From Cyanobacteria bacterium REEB67 (GTDB taxonomy: Bacteria; Cyanobacteriota; Vampirovibrionia; Obscuribacterales; Obscuribacteraceae): DNA of 64,000 nucleotides. The first letter of the stretch is position 1, and the number at the start of each line of letters is the position of its first letter. The notes under the pieces are model-generated. The model searched no databases and was not told the DNA's origin. It worked only from the letters and a program-made list of their open reading frames with translations. Shown piece by piece: positions 8,444-16,787 of the stretch. A program made the position numbers and the translations under genes. The DNA is taken from NCBI GenBank assembly GCA_018971775.1, contig JAGXAB010000003.1:1-64000 (forward strand), in the 5' to 3' direction.

Positions 8444-9859
8444 TTATTTCTCGATTGGCTTGTCGATTGCGACGCGACCACCGTCTTTGAGGGCATCGCT
8501 GGGATTGACGACAACTTGATCGTTGCCTTTTAGCCCGGCCACCACTTCTATTTCTTTACCAAAATCATCACCTAATTGTACCGGGCGATACTCGATTGTG
8601 TTGTTGACGGCAAGGACGACCTGCGGACCGTCACCTCTGGTGACGAGGGCGTTGGCCGGGATGATGAATGTGCGCGTATTGCGGGGCAGAGCGAAGCTTA
8701 CATCGGCGTACATGCCAGGCGTCAGAGTGAGATCCGGGTTGGGGATGTGGATCTCGGTCTTCAACGTGCGGGCGGCGGCGTCGAGGGCGACGGAAGTGCG
8801 CAGGATTTTGCCGCTGAAGACGCGACCGGGAAATTCTTTTAAGGCTACTTGCACAGTTTGTCCGACGCGGATGCTGCTCGATGCGTATTGCGGCACTTCG
8901 ACGAATACTTTGACTGTGTCGATGCGGGCGATGCGATAAAGCGAGGTCTTGGAATTTTCGGAGCCGCCGGTAATCAGTGTACCTGCGTCGATATTGCGTT
9001 CGGTGATTACGCCGGTAAATGGCGCTGTCACTTTATTGAAGGCTTGTTGAGTTTTGGTGCGATTTTGTCTGGCCTGAGCGGCATCGATATTGGCATCACC
9101 CATATTCAAATTGGCGAGCTCAGCGTGGACGCGGGCCCGGGCGGCGATGACCTGGGATTGCAGCGAGCGCACTCTGTCTTCGGCGGCCTGGGTGGCGGCA
9201 ATGCTCATTTTCAAATTGTTTTCTTTGTCATCGGCGTCATGGCTCGAAACAGCGCCTTGTTCGGCCAGCGTGCGCCAGCGTCTGTCCGAACTTTCCGAAA
9301 ATTTCTGATTGCTCTTGCGCTCGATGACATTGGCGCGAGCCTGGGCGAGATCGGCCACAGCCGTGTCGTAGTCGGCTTTGGCCTTGTCGAGGTTGGCCTG
9401 GATCTGGGCTTTGGTCGCCATTTGCGTCAGTACCAGCGCGCGTGCTTCTTTGGCACTCTCGTCCACTTCCGGTGTTTCGATATCAGCGAGCACCTGGCCG
9501 GTCGTCACCCGGTCACCGATGTCGGCGAAACGGCTTTTGATATAGCCGTCGGCGCGGGCATAGACCGGCGTTTCTTGCAGAGCTTCGACCGTGCCCGGCA
9601 GAGTCAGCTGGCGACTGGCGGGCGAGGCTTTGGGAGGTGCTACGGTGACGGCAGGCAGTTGATTCTCGAGCTGGCTGTGGCCCTGCTCGAGTTCCTGGGA
9701 TTGGAGCAGGCGTGGATAGATACCGATTGGCAAAACTAGAGCCATGGCGATGCCGGAAAGACTTAAGAGCCGGACCATGCCACTTGCCTTACGGCCGACG
9801 GCCGGCTTATTGTCGGTATCCAGTAGTCTGGCCTGTTCTTTTTCTTCTGTTATTGCCAT
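8444..9859 (-). CDS. RND efflux periplasmic adaptor subunit (MFP/HlyD family)
   Basis: Links the inner-membrane RND pump to an outer-membrane channel. One N-terminal membrane anchor (LLSLSGIAMALVLPIGIYP, about residues 31-48); no lipobox cysteine. The barrel-sandwich half-motifs are seen at ETPVYARADGYIKSRFADIGDRVTTGQVLADIETPEVD and again at FNKVTAPFTGVITERNIDAGTLI. A long alpha-hairpin lies between them (about 125-270), then a beta-barrel (VEVPQYASSSIRVGQ) and a membrane-proximal domain. The length of 471 is slightly long for the family. The ATG has AGGA 12 bases upstream. It has its own promoter inside the 3' end of the permease gene, a near-copy of the permease promoter. Confidence 0.92.
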   Translation of the reverse strand: MAITEEKEQARLLDTDNKPAVGRKASGMVRLLSLSGIAMALVLPIGIYPRLLQSQELEQGHSQLENQLPAVTVAPPKASPASRQLTLPGTVEALQETPVYARADGYIKSRFADIGDRVTTGQVLADIETPEVDESAKEARALVLTQMATKAQIQANLDKAKADYDTAVADLAQARANVIERKSNQKFSESSDRRWRTLAEQGAVSSHDADDKENNLKMSIAATQAAEDRVRSLQSQVIAARARVHAELANLNMGDANIDAAQARQNRTKTQQAFNKVTAPFTGVITERNIDAGTLITGGSENSKTSLYRIARIDTVKVFVEVPQYASSSIRVGQTVQVALKEFPGRVFSGKILRTSVALDAAARTLKTEIHIPNPDLTLTPGMYADVSFALPRNTRTFIIPANALVTRGDGPQVVLAVNNTIEYRPVQLGDDFGKEIEVVAGLKGNDQVVVNPSDALKDGGRVAIDKPIEK

Positions 9860-9905
9860 TGTGCGTAATTCCTATCGGTGGATCGCTCGGTCGGACGTGG
9901 ATGTC

Positions 9906-9919
9906 TCCGTTCGAACGGA
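9906..9919. promoter_or_regulatory. 14-bp perfect palindrome in the adaptor leader
   Basis: TCCGTTCGAACGGA is a perfect 14-bp palindrome located 46 bases before the adaptor start and about 14 bases past the -10 box of the adaptor promoter. It would fall in the early transcribed leader, a position suited to a repressor site. No regulator is encoded next to the operon. Confidence 0.4.
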
Positions 9920-9933
9920 TTGAGCATAAGTCG

Positions 9934-9963
9934 ATATTAGACCGGTCGGCTAGTAGCCGTCAA
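9934..9963 (-). promoter_or_regulatory. Sigma-70-type promoter with GACCGGTC operator, in front of the RND adaptor
   Basis: On the minus strand TTGACG - 18 bases - TAATAT, close to consensus. The 8-bp palindrome GACCGGTC abuts the -10 box. The element overlaps the last codons and stop of the permease gene. The same hexamers, the same 18-base spacing and the same palindrome occur in front of the permease (13241-13270), so both promoters are probably controlled by one DNA-binding protein. Confidence 0.65.
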
Positions 9964-12900
9964 GTCCTTTTCAAGATTCTTTATCTTGCTTTGCTTGCCA
10001 CCGCGGATGGCCGAAAAAACAACCGGCACAAAGAAGAGCGTAAACATCGTGGCGAAGGTAAGGCCACCGATAACAGCCCTGCCCAGAGGCGCGTTTTGTT
10101 CGCCGCCTTCGCCGAGACCGAGTGACATCGGAATCATACCGACGACCATGGCAAAGGCAGTCATGATCACAGGCCGCAGGCGTGTCCGACCCGCTTCCAG
10201 GGCGGCATCTCGGGCGCTCAGGCCGTCGTGCAGTTTTTCATTGGCAAAAGTAATCATCAAGATACTGTTGGCCGTAGCCACGCCGATGCTCATGATCGAG
10301 CCCATCAGCGAAGGCACGTTAAAAGTCGTCGTTGTCAAAAAGAGCATCCAGATGATGCCGGCCACTGCTCCGGGAAGGGCCGTGATGATGATCAGCGGGT
10401 CGGTCCAGCTCTGGAAGTTGACGACCATGAGCAGGTAGACGAGGACGATAGCACCGATGAAGCCGATGCCGAGCTTCAGGAAGGCCGTGTCCATACTCTC
10501 GACCAGACCGCGGATGGTGATGGCATTGCCTGGTTTGAGACGACCTTTATATTCGTCAATAATTTTCTGAATGTCTTCGGCGACGCTGCCGAGATCGCTA
10601 GACTGGACATTGGCGTAGATGTCATAAACGGGTTGGATATTGAGGTGAGTGACGACGCCGCTGCCCCGGGCACGTTCGATTGTCGCGACGTTACCGAGAA
10701 ACTCCGCTTGCTTTGTCCCTTTTGTCGAGAGCGGCGTGCGCAGTATGGCGTCGAGCGAATCGATCTTGTGTTGCGGGGTCTGGATGGCGACGAAATATTG
10801 CACGCCGGTCATCGGGTCTACCCAGTAGTTTGGCGTCACCTGTGTATTGGAGCTGAGCGATACGAGGACATCGTTGGCTACATCGCGCTGGGTAAGGCCA
10901 AACTGCGCTGCCCGAGCGCGGTCCACCGTCAGCTTCAGTTGTGGCGAATCGACTTCCTGGTGCAGATGGACATCGGTGGCGCCCTTCACTCTGGCGACGC
11001 GGGCCATGATTTCGTTGGCGATTTGCAGGTTCTCGACCATGTTATAGCCGGTAACGCGGATGTTGATCGGTGCCGGCAGGCCAAAACTCAAGATTTGATT
11101 GACGATGTCGGCTGGCTGGAAATAAAAGACGAGGTGGGGAAATTTTTCGGGCAGATGCGCCCGCAGCATTTTCATGTATTCGGGGGTTGAGTGCTTGCGG
11201 TGGTGTTTGAGCGAAACCAGTATTTCACCATCAGCGGTGCCGATCGTAGCGCTGTCGCCGAAGGCCAGGTTGAAGGTCTCAGCTGGCACGCCGATGTTGT
11301 CGAGTAAAAGGCCGATTTCTTCTGCCGGTATGACTTTGTGTATTTCCGCTTCGACGGCGCTAAAAATCTGCTCGGTCTTCTCGACGCGGGTGCCACTGGC
11401 CGCCTTGACGTGCAGGCGGAATTGACCGGCGTCGACGGTGGGGAAAAAGTCACGGCCGACAAAGGGCAGCAGGGCAAAACCACTGAGCAGAATAAAGGCG
11501 GCCAGGGCGACTACCGAAAGGGGCTCAGCCAGTGCTTTATCGAGGACAATCACATAGCGTCCCCGGAAGCGTTCGAAATGCTCGTTGAAGCCGTCATGAA
11601 TGAGGGTAAAAACATTTTTCTTCGGCGCGCCGCCGCCGAGGACGAGAGCATCGTGGGCGCGCTCATGGGCAGCCAGTTCTCCGGCGAGCAAGTATTTGAC
11701 CAGCACCGGGATAACCGTACGCGAAAGCAAATAGGAGGAGAAAACGGCGAAGACGACAGCCAGGGCAAAGGGTACGAAAAGGAAGCGGGCTGGTCCTTCC
11801 AGCAGGACGACTGGGATAAAGACGATACAGATGGCGCTGGTGGCTACAAATGTTGGCACGGCGATTTGTTCGGCGCCATCGAGAATGGCTGTTTGCAGGT
11901 CTTTGCCCATGGCGATGTTGCGGTGGATGTTTTCAATTTCTACGGTGGCGTCATCGACGAGGATGCCGATTGCCAGAGCCAGCCCGCCCAGAGTCATGAT
12001 ATTGAGCGACATGCCGAGCAGGCTGAGGACGATGATCGAGCTCAGAATTGAAAGGGGAATCGAAATCAAAACAATCAAGGTACTGCGCCAGCTGCCGAGA
12101 AAGAGCAGGATCATCAAACCGGTCAGGCAGGCTGCAATCAAGCCCTCTTCCAGGACATTGTCGACGGCGGCGCGCACAAAGAGCGACTGGTCGAAGAGTG
12201 CGGCGATTTTCATACCGGGCGGTGCGGCCGCTTGCAGCACCGGGACGAGATTTTTGATCTGCTGGACGATGTCGAGGGTGCTGACATTGCCGTTTTTTAA
12301 GATAGTGACGAGTACGGAGCGTGATCCTTCGGTGCGGACGATGTTCTGCTGTACGGCGAAACCGTCGCGGACGTGAGCGACGTCACGCACGTAGACGACT
12401 TTGTTGTTGACCATCTTGATCGGAATCTGGCCGATTGATTCAATTAAAGTCGGAGTATTGTTCATCAAAACGCGGTAGTCTATATCGCCGACCTTGGCCT
12501 TCCCCGATGGCAGAGCAAGGTTTTGAGCGTTAATCGCATCGTTGACGTCGCGCGGGGAGAGGCCCATGCTCTGTAGAGAGACGGGATCGATGTCAATCAT
12601 TATTTGTCTGACTTTGCCGCCGTAGGGCGCCGGCAGTGTGGTGCCCGGTACTGTGGCCAGGGCCTGGCGGATGCGGAAAATGCCATAGTCGTAGAGTTCG
12701 GATTCACTGAGCACTTTACTGCTCAGTGATAGTTGGATAATCGGCACCGAAGCCGCCGTGTAGCGCAAAATAATCGGCGGCTGCACGCCCGGCGGCATGC
12801 GGCGCAAAATCGCCTGGGAGATGGCGGTGGCCTGGGCCATGGCCGAGTCGACATTGGCACCCGGGTGGAAGAAGAGCTTGATCACGCCGACGCCGTCGAT

Positions 12901-13155
12901 TGTTTGCGATTCCATAGACTTGACGTCTTTGACATTGGCCGAGAGCGAAAATTCGCTATACATAGTCAGTCTGTGCTCGAACTCTTCGGCGGACATCCCT
13001 GAATAAGTCCAGATGACGCTGATGACAGGGATATTGATATCCGGAAAGATGTCCACGGGCGTGTTTTTGATCGAGACCAGACCACCGATCAAAATCAAGA
13101 TGGCCGCCACTACGAAGGTGTAAGGCTTTTTCAGGGCGAGCTGGACGATCCACAT
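9937..13155 (-). CDS. RND-family efflux transporter permease
   Basis: Proton-driven inner-membrane multidrug or metabolite exporter of the AcrB/MdtB-like superfamily. Twelve membrane helices in two halves. Helix 1 is PYTFVVAAILILIGG, the helix 4 acid pair is in LAIGILVDDATVEIENIHR, and the second half ends FATMFTLFFVPVVFSAI. Two large periplasmic loops are present (about 40-330 and 570-870). The listed ORF starts at 13242, but that ATG lies inside the -10 box of the promoter at 13241-13270. The ATG at 13155 has AAGGG 7 bases upstream and yields 1072 residues starting MWIVQLALKK, the normal family start, so I use it. It precedes its adaptor; the outer-membrane partner is not in the operon. Confidence 0.95.
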   Translation of the reverse strand: MWIVQLALKKPYTFVVAAILILIGGLVSIKNTPVDIFPDINIPVISVIWTYSGMSAEEFEHRLTMYSEFSLSANVKDVKSMESQTIDGVGVIKLFFHPGANVDSAMAQATAISQAILRRMPPGVQPPIILRYTAASVPIIQLSLSSKVLSESELYDYGIFRIRQALATVPGTTLPAPYGGKVRQIMIDIDPVSLQSMGLSPRDVNDAINAQNLALPSGKAKVGDIDYRVLMNNTPTLIESIGQIPIKMVNNKVVYVRDVAHVRDGFAVQQNIVRTEGSRSVLVTILKNGNVSTLDIVQQIKNLVPVLQAAAPPGMKIAALFDQSLFVRAAVDNVLEEGLIAACLTGLMILLFLGSWRSTLIVLISIPLSILSSIIVLSLLGMSLNIMTLGGLALAIGILVDDATVEIENIHRNIAMGKDLQTAILDGAEQIAVPTFVATSAICIVFIPVVLLEGPARFLFVPFALAVVFAVFSSYLLSRTVIPVLVKYLLAGELAAHERAHDALVLGGGAPKKNVFTLIHDGFNEHFERFRGRYVIVLDKALAEPLSVVALAAFILLSGFALLPFVGRDFFPTVDAGQFRLHVKAASGTRVEKTEQIFSAVEAEIHKVIPAEEIGLLLDNIGVPAETFNLAFGDSATIGTADGEILVSLKHHRKHSTPEYMKMLRAHLPEKFPHLVFYFQPADIVNQILSFGLPAPINIRVTGYNMVENLQIANEIMARVARVKGATDVHLHQEVDSPQLKLTVDRARAAQFGLTQRDVANDVLVSLSSNTQVTPNYWVDPMTGVQYFVAIQTPQHKIDSLDAILRTPLSTKGTKQAEFLGNVATIERARGSGVVTHLNIQPVYDIYANVQSSDLGSVAEDIQKIIDEYKGRLKPGNAITIRGLVESMDTAFLKLGIGFIGAIVLVYLLMVVNFQSWTDPLIIITALPGAVAGIIWMLFLTTTTFNVPSLMGSIMSIGVATANSILMITFANEKLHDGLSARDAALEAGRTRLRPVIMTAFAMVVGMIPMSLGLGEGGEQNAPLGRAVIGGLTFATMFTLFFVPVVFSAIRGGKQSKIKNLEKDLTATSRPV

Positions 13156-13240
13156 AAAAGAACCCTTTTCTAGAAAGAGGAGTGCGCGTAATCGGGGCCA
13201 AATAGCGGATACTATTTGCCTCAACCAGCCCGTAATTGAC

Positions 13241-13270
13241 ATATTAGACCGGTCGTCTACTGTCTGTCAA
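13241..13270 (-). promoter_or_regulatory. Sigma-70-type promoter with GACCGGTC operator, in front of the RND permease
   Basis: On the minus strand TTGACA - 18 bases - TAATAT, a consensus -35 and a near-consensus -10. The palindrome GACCGGTC lies between spacer and -10 box. Transcription would begin about 13233, downstream of the ATG at 13242, which argues that translation starts at 13155. The matching copy before the adaptor is at 9934-9963. Confidence 0.7.
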
Positions 13271-13321
13271 TCCCCCTCTAGCATCGTTGTTAATCAATGA
13301 AAGCAATTTTGTGAGGCACAT

Positions 13322-14218
13322 TTGAACTCGGTCGACAGTCCAACGCTTGCTAATCGCTTCATCGATTTGATTAAAGTTCTGGTTTACATCTGTCTTTGCT
13401 TCATTACTTCTTTTGTATGCGCGCCTTTGCTTGGCTATCTTTATACGCATCTGCCGAGCAAAGAGCTCTATTTCTTTGCCGTCGCGACTTTCGACTGCGG
13501 TCTGGCCATGTTGCTCATGTTTTTGTTCGGCCGCTGCTTCGATAAAAAATCATTTCTCTCCTATGGATTTAGTGGTTGCACCGCTGGTGGTGCGGTGCGC
13601 GAGGTCCTGGTCGGTGCGCTGGTGGCCGCACTGATGGTCTCCACCGTCATGCTGATCTTGTTTCTAAGCGGCTCGTACAAAGTCTCGTCGCTTGCCTGGA
13701 GCAACGATCTGATCACCTACTTGCCCTTTTTGCTCATGGCCGCCATGCGCGAAGAAGTGATTTTCCGCGGCTATGTCCTGCAAACGCTGCAAAAGAGCTT
13801 TGGTTCTATCTGGGCAATCGTAATCAGTTCGCTTCTTTTCGGTTTTTTACACCTGCTCAATTTTGACAGCAAAGTCAGCCTGCTCGCTCAGCTTTATTCT
13901 TGTCTCTGTCTCTCCATCGATGCCGGTCTCGTCTTCGCCGTCGCCTATTACGTCAAGAAGCGTCTCTGGTTTCCCTTCGGCCTGCATGTCACCTGGAATA
14001 TTTTTGAAGGGCCTGTCTACGGTACTTTCGTCTCCAGTCTCACCCTGGGCAAGCCGCTTGTCACCGGGCAACTGAGTGGTCGCACTCTTCTGACCGGCGG
14101 TGTCTTCGGTCCGGAGGCATCATTAATAGAAGTTGCCGTCTGTCTACTCCTGGTGGCGTTGCTCTGGCGTCGCACAGAATTGTATGGTGAGAATAAACCG
14201 CAGATGAATGAAAGTTGA
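13322..14218 (+). CDS. CPBP-family intramembrane glutamic endopeptidase
   Basis: Membrane protease of the CPBP (Rce1-like, Abi) family, 298 residues with about eight hydrophobic helices. The three conserved motifs are present: EEVIFRGYVLQ (paired Glu and Arg), FLHLLNFD (His) and HVTWNIFEG (His and Asn). In bacteria such proteins cleave membrane-associated peptides and some give self-immunity to bacteriocins; no bacteriocin gene was seen here. TTG is the start, supported by GAGG 5 bases upstream. It is divergent from the RND permease and overlaps the DUF2103 gene by one base. Confidence 0.85.
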   Translation: MNSVDSPTLANRFIDLIKVLVYICLCFITSFVCAPLLGYLYTHLPSKELYFFAVATFDCGLAMLLMFLFGRCFDKKSFLSYGFSGCTAGGAVREVLVGALVAALMVSTVMLILFLSGSYKVSSLAWSNDLITYLPFLLMAAMREEVIFRGYVLQTLQKSFGSIWAIVISSLLFGFLHLLNFDSKVSLLAQLYSCLCLSIDAGLVFAVAYYVKKRLWFPFGLHVTWNIFEGPVYGTFVSSLTLGKPLVTGQLSGRTLLTGGVFGPEASLIEVAVCLLLVALLWRRTELYGENKPQMNES

Positions 14219-14514
14219 TGAAACATCGAGCCAAAAATACAGGCATAAAATGTCAGCACGGCATGATCGATGGTTTGCGTAAAATCCTGGAAATGGTCAA
14301 CTCCTGGCCGGAGGTACGCAGCATCATACCGGGCGAGATTCGTCCCTCAAAAGGTCCGGGTAGCCGCCTCAGTCTCAAAGTACAATATCCGACCGCCACC
14401 GGTCTCAAGCTCCTGGCCAAGACCGGTATTGCGGTGCAGGAGGTATTTCTGGTAACAGACGCGCCTGCTGTTGTGCAGGCTCGGATCGAGAGTTATGAGA
14501 TGAATCAACCGTAA
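14218..14514 (+). CDS. DUF2103 family predicted metal-binding protein
   Basis: A 98-residue soluble protein. The track begins with a TTG one codon earlier; the ATG at 14218 shares its A with the TGA of the preceding protease gene, so it is the likely coupled start. The sequence (KHRAKNTGIKCQHGMIDGLRKIL ... GEIRPSKGPGSRLSLKVQYPTATGLKLLAK) matches my memory of DUF2103, a small family found mainly in cyanobacteria and relatives and described as a predicted metal-binding protein because of conserved His and Cys residues near the N-terminus. The function is unknown. Confidence 0.65.
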   Translation: MKHRAKNTGIKCQHGMIDGLRKILEMVNSWPEVRSIIPGEIRPSKGPGSRLSLKVQYPTATGLKLLAKTGIAVQEVFLVTDAPAVVQARIESYEMNQP

Positions 14515-14546
14515 AGGCAATTAGGTAAGAGAGAAGGAAAGAAGAC

Positions 14547-15110
14547 GTGATATTTGGCGATTCCAGTGCTTTGATCTTGATTGACATTCAACAGGGTTTT
14601 GATGATGCTTATTGGGGGAAACGCAACAATCCGGATATGGAGGGGAACATCGGGCTCTTGCTTGCCGCCTGGCGCCATGCTGGTCTATGTGTGATCCATG
14701 TCCGTCACGACTCGGTCGAGAGCGGCTCACCTTTGCGTCCTGGCCAACCCGGGAATGATTTTAAATCGGTGGTCAGTCCGAGGAGGGGCGAACATCTCGA
14801 AAGCAAAAGTGTGAACAGCGCTTTTATCGGCACTGGTCTGGAAGATTTTTTGCGCGCTAAAAAAATCGACACGCTTGTCCTCTGTGGTCTGACCAGTGAT
14901 CACTGTGTCTCGACGACAACGCGCATGGCGGCCAATCTCGGCTTTAAAACATTCCTGCCTGCCGATTGTTTGGCCACTTTTGATCGAGTCGGTTATGACG
15001 GTCGCCCGTGGTCGGCTGAGGACATTCATTCGAGCAGTCTGGCCAGTTTAAATGGCGAATTCGCGACGGTCATGCTCAGTGAGCAAGTGATCGAGATGCT
15101 GCTGAAATAG
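14547..15110 (+). CDS. Isochorismatase-like cysteine hydrolase
   Basis: 187 residues, the normal size of the isochorismatase-fold hydrolases (nicotinamidase, N-carbamoylsarcosine amidase and relatives). The first strand carries the catalytic Asp (ALILIDIQQGF). The nucleophile Cys is in LVLCGLTSDHCVSTTTRMAANLGF, the typical second motif with the preceding cis-peptide region. The lysine of the triad is most likely in the stretch around residues 80-95. It is closest to the YcaC/RutB-like group of cysteine hydrolases; the substrate is not predictable. GTG start with AGAAGGA upstream. It sits 32 bases after the DUF2103 gene and may be in that operon. Confidence 0.85.
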   Translation: MIFGDSSALILIDIQQGFDDAYWGKRNNPDMEGNIGLLLAAWRHAGLCVIHVRHDSVESGSPLRPGQPGNDFKSVVSPRRGEHLESKSVNSAFIGTGLEDFLRAKKIDTLVLCGLTSDHCVSTTTRMAANLGFKTFLPADCLATFDRVGYDGRPWSAEDIHSSSLASLNGEFATVMLSEQVIEMLLK

Positions 15111-15164
15111 AGCTTTTTCGCTGCGTTCACAAAATCGTGCCAGATTTTCTGTCATACTGATTTT

Positions 15165-16751
15165 ATGAACAATATTAGCGACGATGCCGACGACAGTAGT
15201 CTGCAAGAGCCCCAGGTCGGTCAGGGCAAATTGGTCATGGTCACCGGTGCTACTGGTTATGTCGGTGGGCGTCTCGTGCCTCGCTTGATTGAAGCGGGCT
15301 ACAGAGTAAGGGCCAGCGGTCGCTCTTTGAGCAAGCTAGAAAGCAGACCCTGGGCCAGCCATCCGGACGTCGAGCTTGTCGCTCTGGATATCCTCGACAA
15401 GGAAAGTCTTACTGCCGCTTTGCAGGATTGCTTCGCCGCTTTTTACTTCGTCCATTCGATGAATCGACACGCCAGTGATTTCGCCGATTTCGATCGTAAG
15501 GCGGCGGTTACCATGGCCGAGGCCTGCGCCGCCCAAAAAGTAGGGCGGATTATCTATCTGAGCGGTCTGGGCGAAGAAGGGGCCGAGCTCAGCAAGCATC
15601 TGCGCTCACGCGCTGAAGTGGCCAAGATCCTGGAGGAAGGTACGGTGCCGGTGACCGTACTGCGAGCCGGTATGATTCTTGGATCGGGTAGTACTTCTTT
15701 TGAAATTTTGCGCTATCTGGTCGAGCGGTTGCCGGTGATGGTCACACCTCGCTGGTTGCAAACTCCCAGCCAGCCGATTGCCATTCGCAATGTGCTCCAT
15801 TATCTAATTGCCTGTCTCTCTACTGATGCCACCATCGGTCGCACCTTCGACATCGGCGGGCCGGAAGTGGTCACGTATCGTCAGTTGATGGATGCCTATG
15901 CCCGGGCGGCCGGTCTCAAGCCGCGAGTCATTGTCACTGTGCCGGTTTTCACCCCCAAACTTTCCTCATACTGGATTCATCTGGTCACACCGGTCCCCTC
16001 CTATATAGCCAGACCTCTAGCCGAGGGATTGCGCAATCCGTTGCTCTGTTACAACAAAGACATTCTCACTCTCATTCCCCAGGTTTTGCTCCCTTGCTCC
16101 GAGGCGCTCGAAATCGCCCTCGATCGCATCCAGCATCACGCCGTCGAAAGTCACTGGACCGATGCCGGATCGCTGCCACCGCCCGAGTGGGTCATACCGG
16201 GCGATCCCGGCTGGGCCGGGGGCAATTATTATGAAGACAACCGGGTCATTGTCGTGCAGCAAAGCGCCGCTGAGGTCTGGCATCGTCTCGTGCGTTTAGG
16301 CGGCAAGACCGGCTGGTATTACGGCAACTGGTTGTGGCGCCTGCGCGGCGTCATGGACAAATTAATCGGCGGTGTCGGCCTGACTCGTGGTCGGCGCAGC
16401 GGCGAGCAGCTTTTTGCCGGTGATGCTCTTGATTTTTGGCGCGTTGTCAGTGTCGAGCCCGAAAAGCGCCTGCTCTTGCTCGCTGAAATGATCGTCCCCG
16501 GTATGGCTTCCCTCGAATTTCGCATTACTCCGGCCGGTCCGGGTCAGACCAAGGTGCAGCAGATCGCCCGCTTCGTGCCCCAGGGTGTGCTCGGACTGAT
16601 TTACTGGTGGCTGGTCTCGCCTCTGCACGAATTTGTCTTTACCGGTCTATTGCGCGGCGTGGCCACCGGTAGTCGGGCGACGATCGTGGAAGGACCCAGA
16701 CGTGCTCGCCGGGTGACGGCGCGGGCTGCCGGACAGGGCGCCGGCCAGTAA
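15165..16751 (+). CDS. NAD(P)-binding SDR-family protein fused to DUF2867
   Basis: Two-part protein of 528 residues. The N-terminal half is an atypical extended SDR/NmrA-like Rossmann domain: cofactor motif VTGATGYVGGRLVPRLIEAGYRV at about residues 22-45, then ALDILDKESL and YFVHSMNRHASDF, IIYLSGLGEEG and a DIGGPEVVTYRQLMDAYARAAGL segment. The C-terminal part, from about residue 350, matches DUF2867, a SRPBCC-like domain with many Trp residues (GWYYGNWLWRLRGVMDKL; LIYWWLVSPLHEFVF). The SDR-DUF2867 fusion is known and widespread, with unknown activity. It is 54 bases past the isochorismatase-like gene and 36 before the xanthine dehydrogenase operon. Confidence 0.85.
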   Translation: MNNISDDADDSSLQEPQVGQGKLVMVTGATGYVGGRLVPRLIEAGYRVRASGRSLSKLESRPWASHPDVELVALDILDKESLTAALQDCFAAFYFVHSMNRHASDFADFDRKAAVTMAEACAAQKVGRIIYLSGLGEEGAELSKHLRSRAEVAKILEEGTVPVTVLRAGMILGSGSTSFEILRYLVERLPVMVTPRWLQTPSQPIAIRNVLHYLIACLSTDATIGRTFDIGGPEVVTYRQLMDAYARAAGLKPRVIVTVPVFTPKLSSYWIHLVTPVPSYIARPLAEGLRNPLLCYNKDILTLIPQVLLPCSEALEIALDRIQHHAVESHWTDAGSLPPPEWVIPGDPGWAGGNYYEDNRVIVVQQSAAEVWHRLVRLGGKTGWYYGNWLWRLRGVMDKLIGGVGLTRGRRSGEQLFAGDALDFWRVVSVEPEKRLLLLAEMIVPGMASLEFRITPAGPGQTKVQQIARFVPQGVLGLIYWWLVSPLHEFVFTGLLRGVATGSRATIVEGPRRARRVTARAAGQGAGQ

Positions 16752-16787
16752 CAAGTAGTAACAAAAAAGTATATCTTTGCGGTATCA

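Noticed and set aside
8849-9739. Plus-strand 296-codon frame
   Set aside because: It is antisense to the RND adaptor gene, whose family assignment is certain; no domain or ribosome site.
10228-11190. Plus-strand 320-codon frame
   Set aside because: Antisense shadow of the RND permease; the composition is typical of a GC-rich shadow frame.
13156-13242. N-terminal 29 codons of the track ORF for the RND permease
   Set aside because: The ATG lies inside the promoter -10 box and transcription would start after it.
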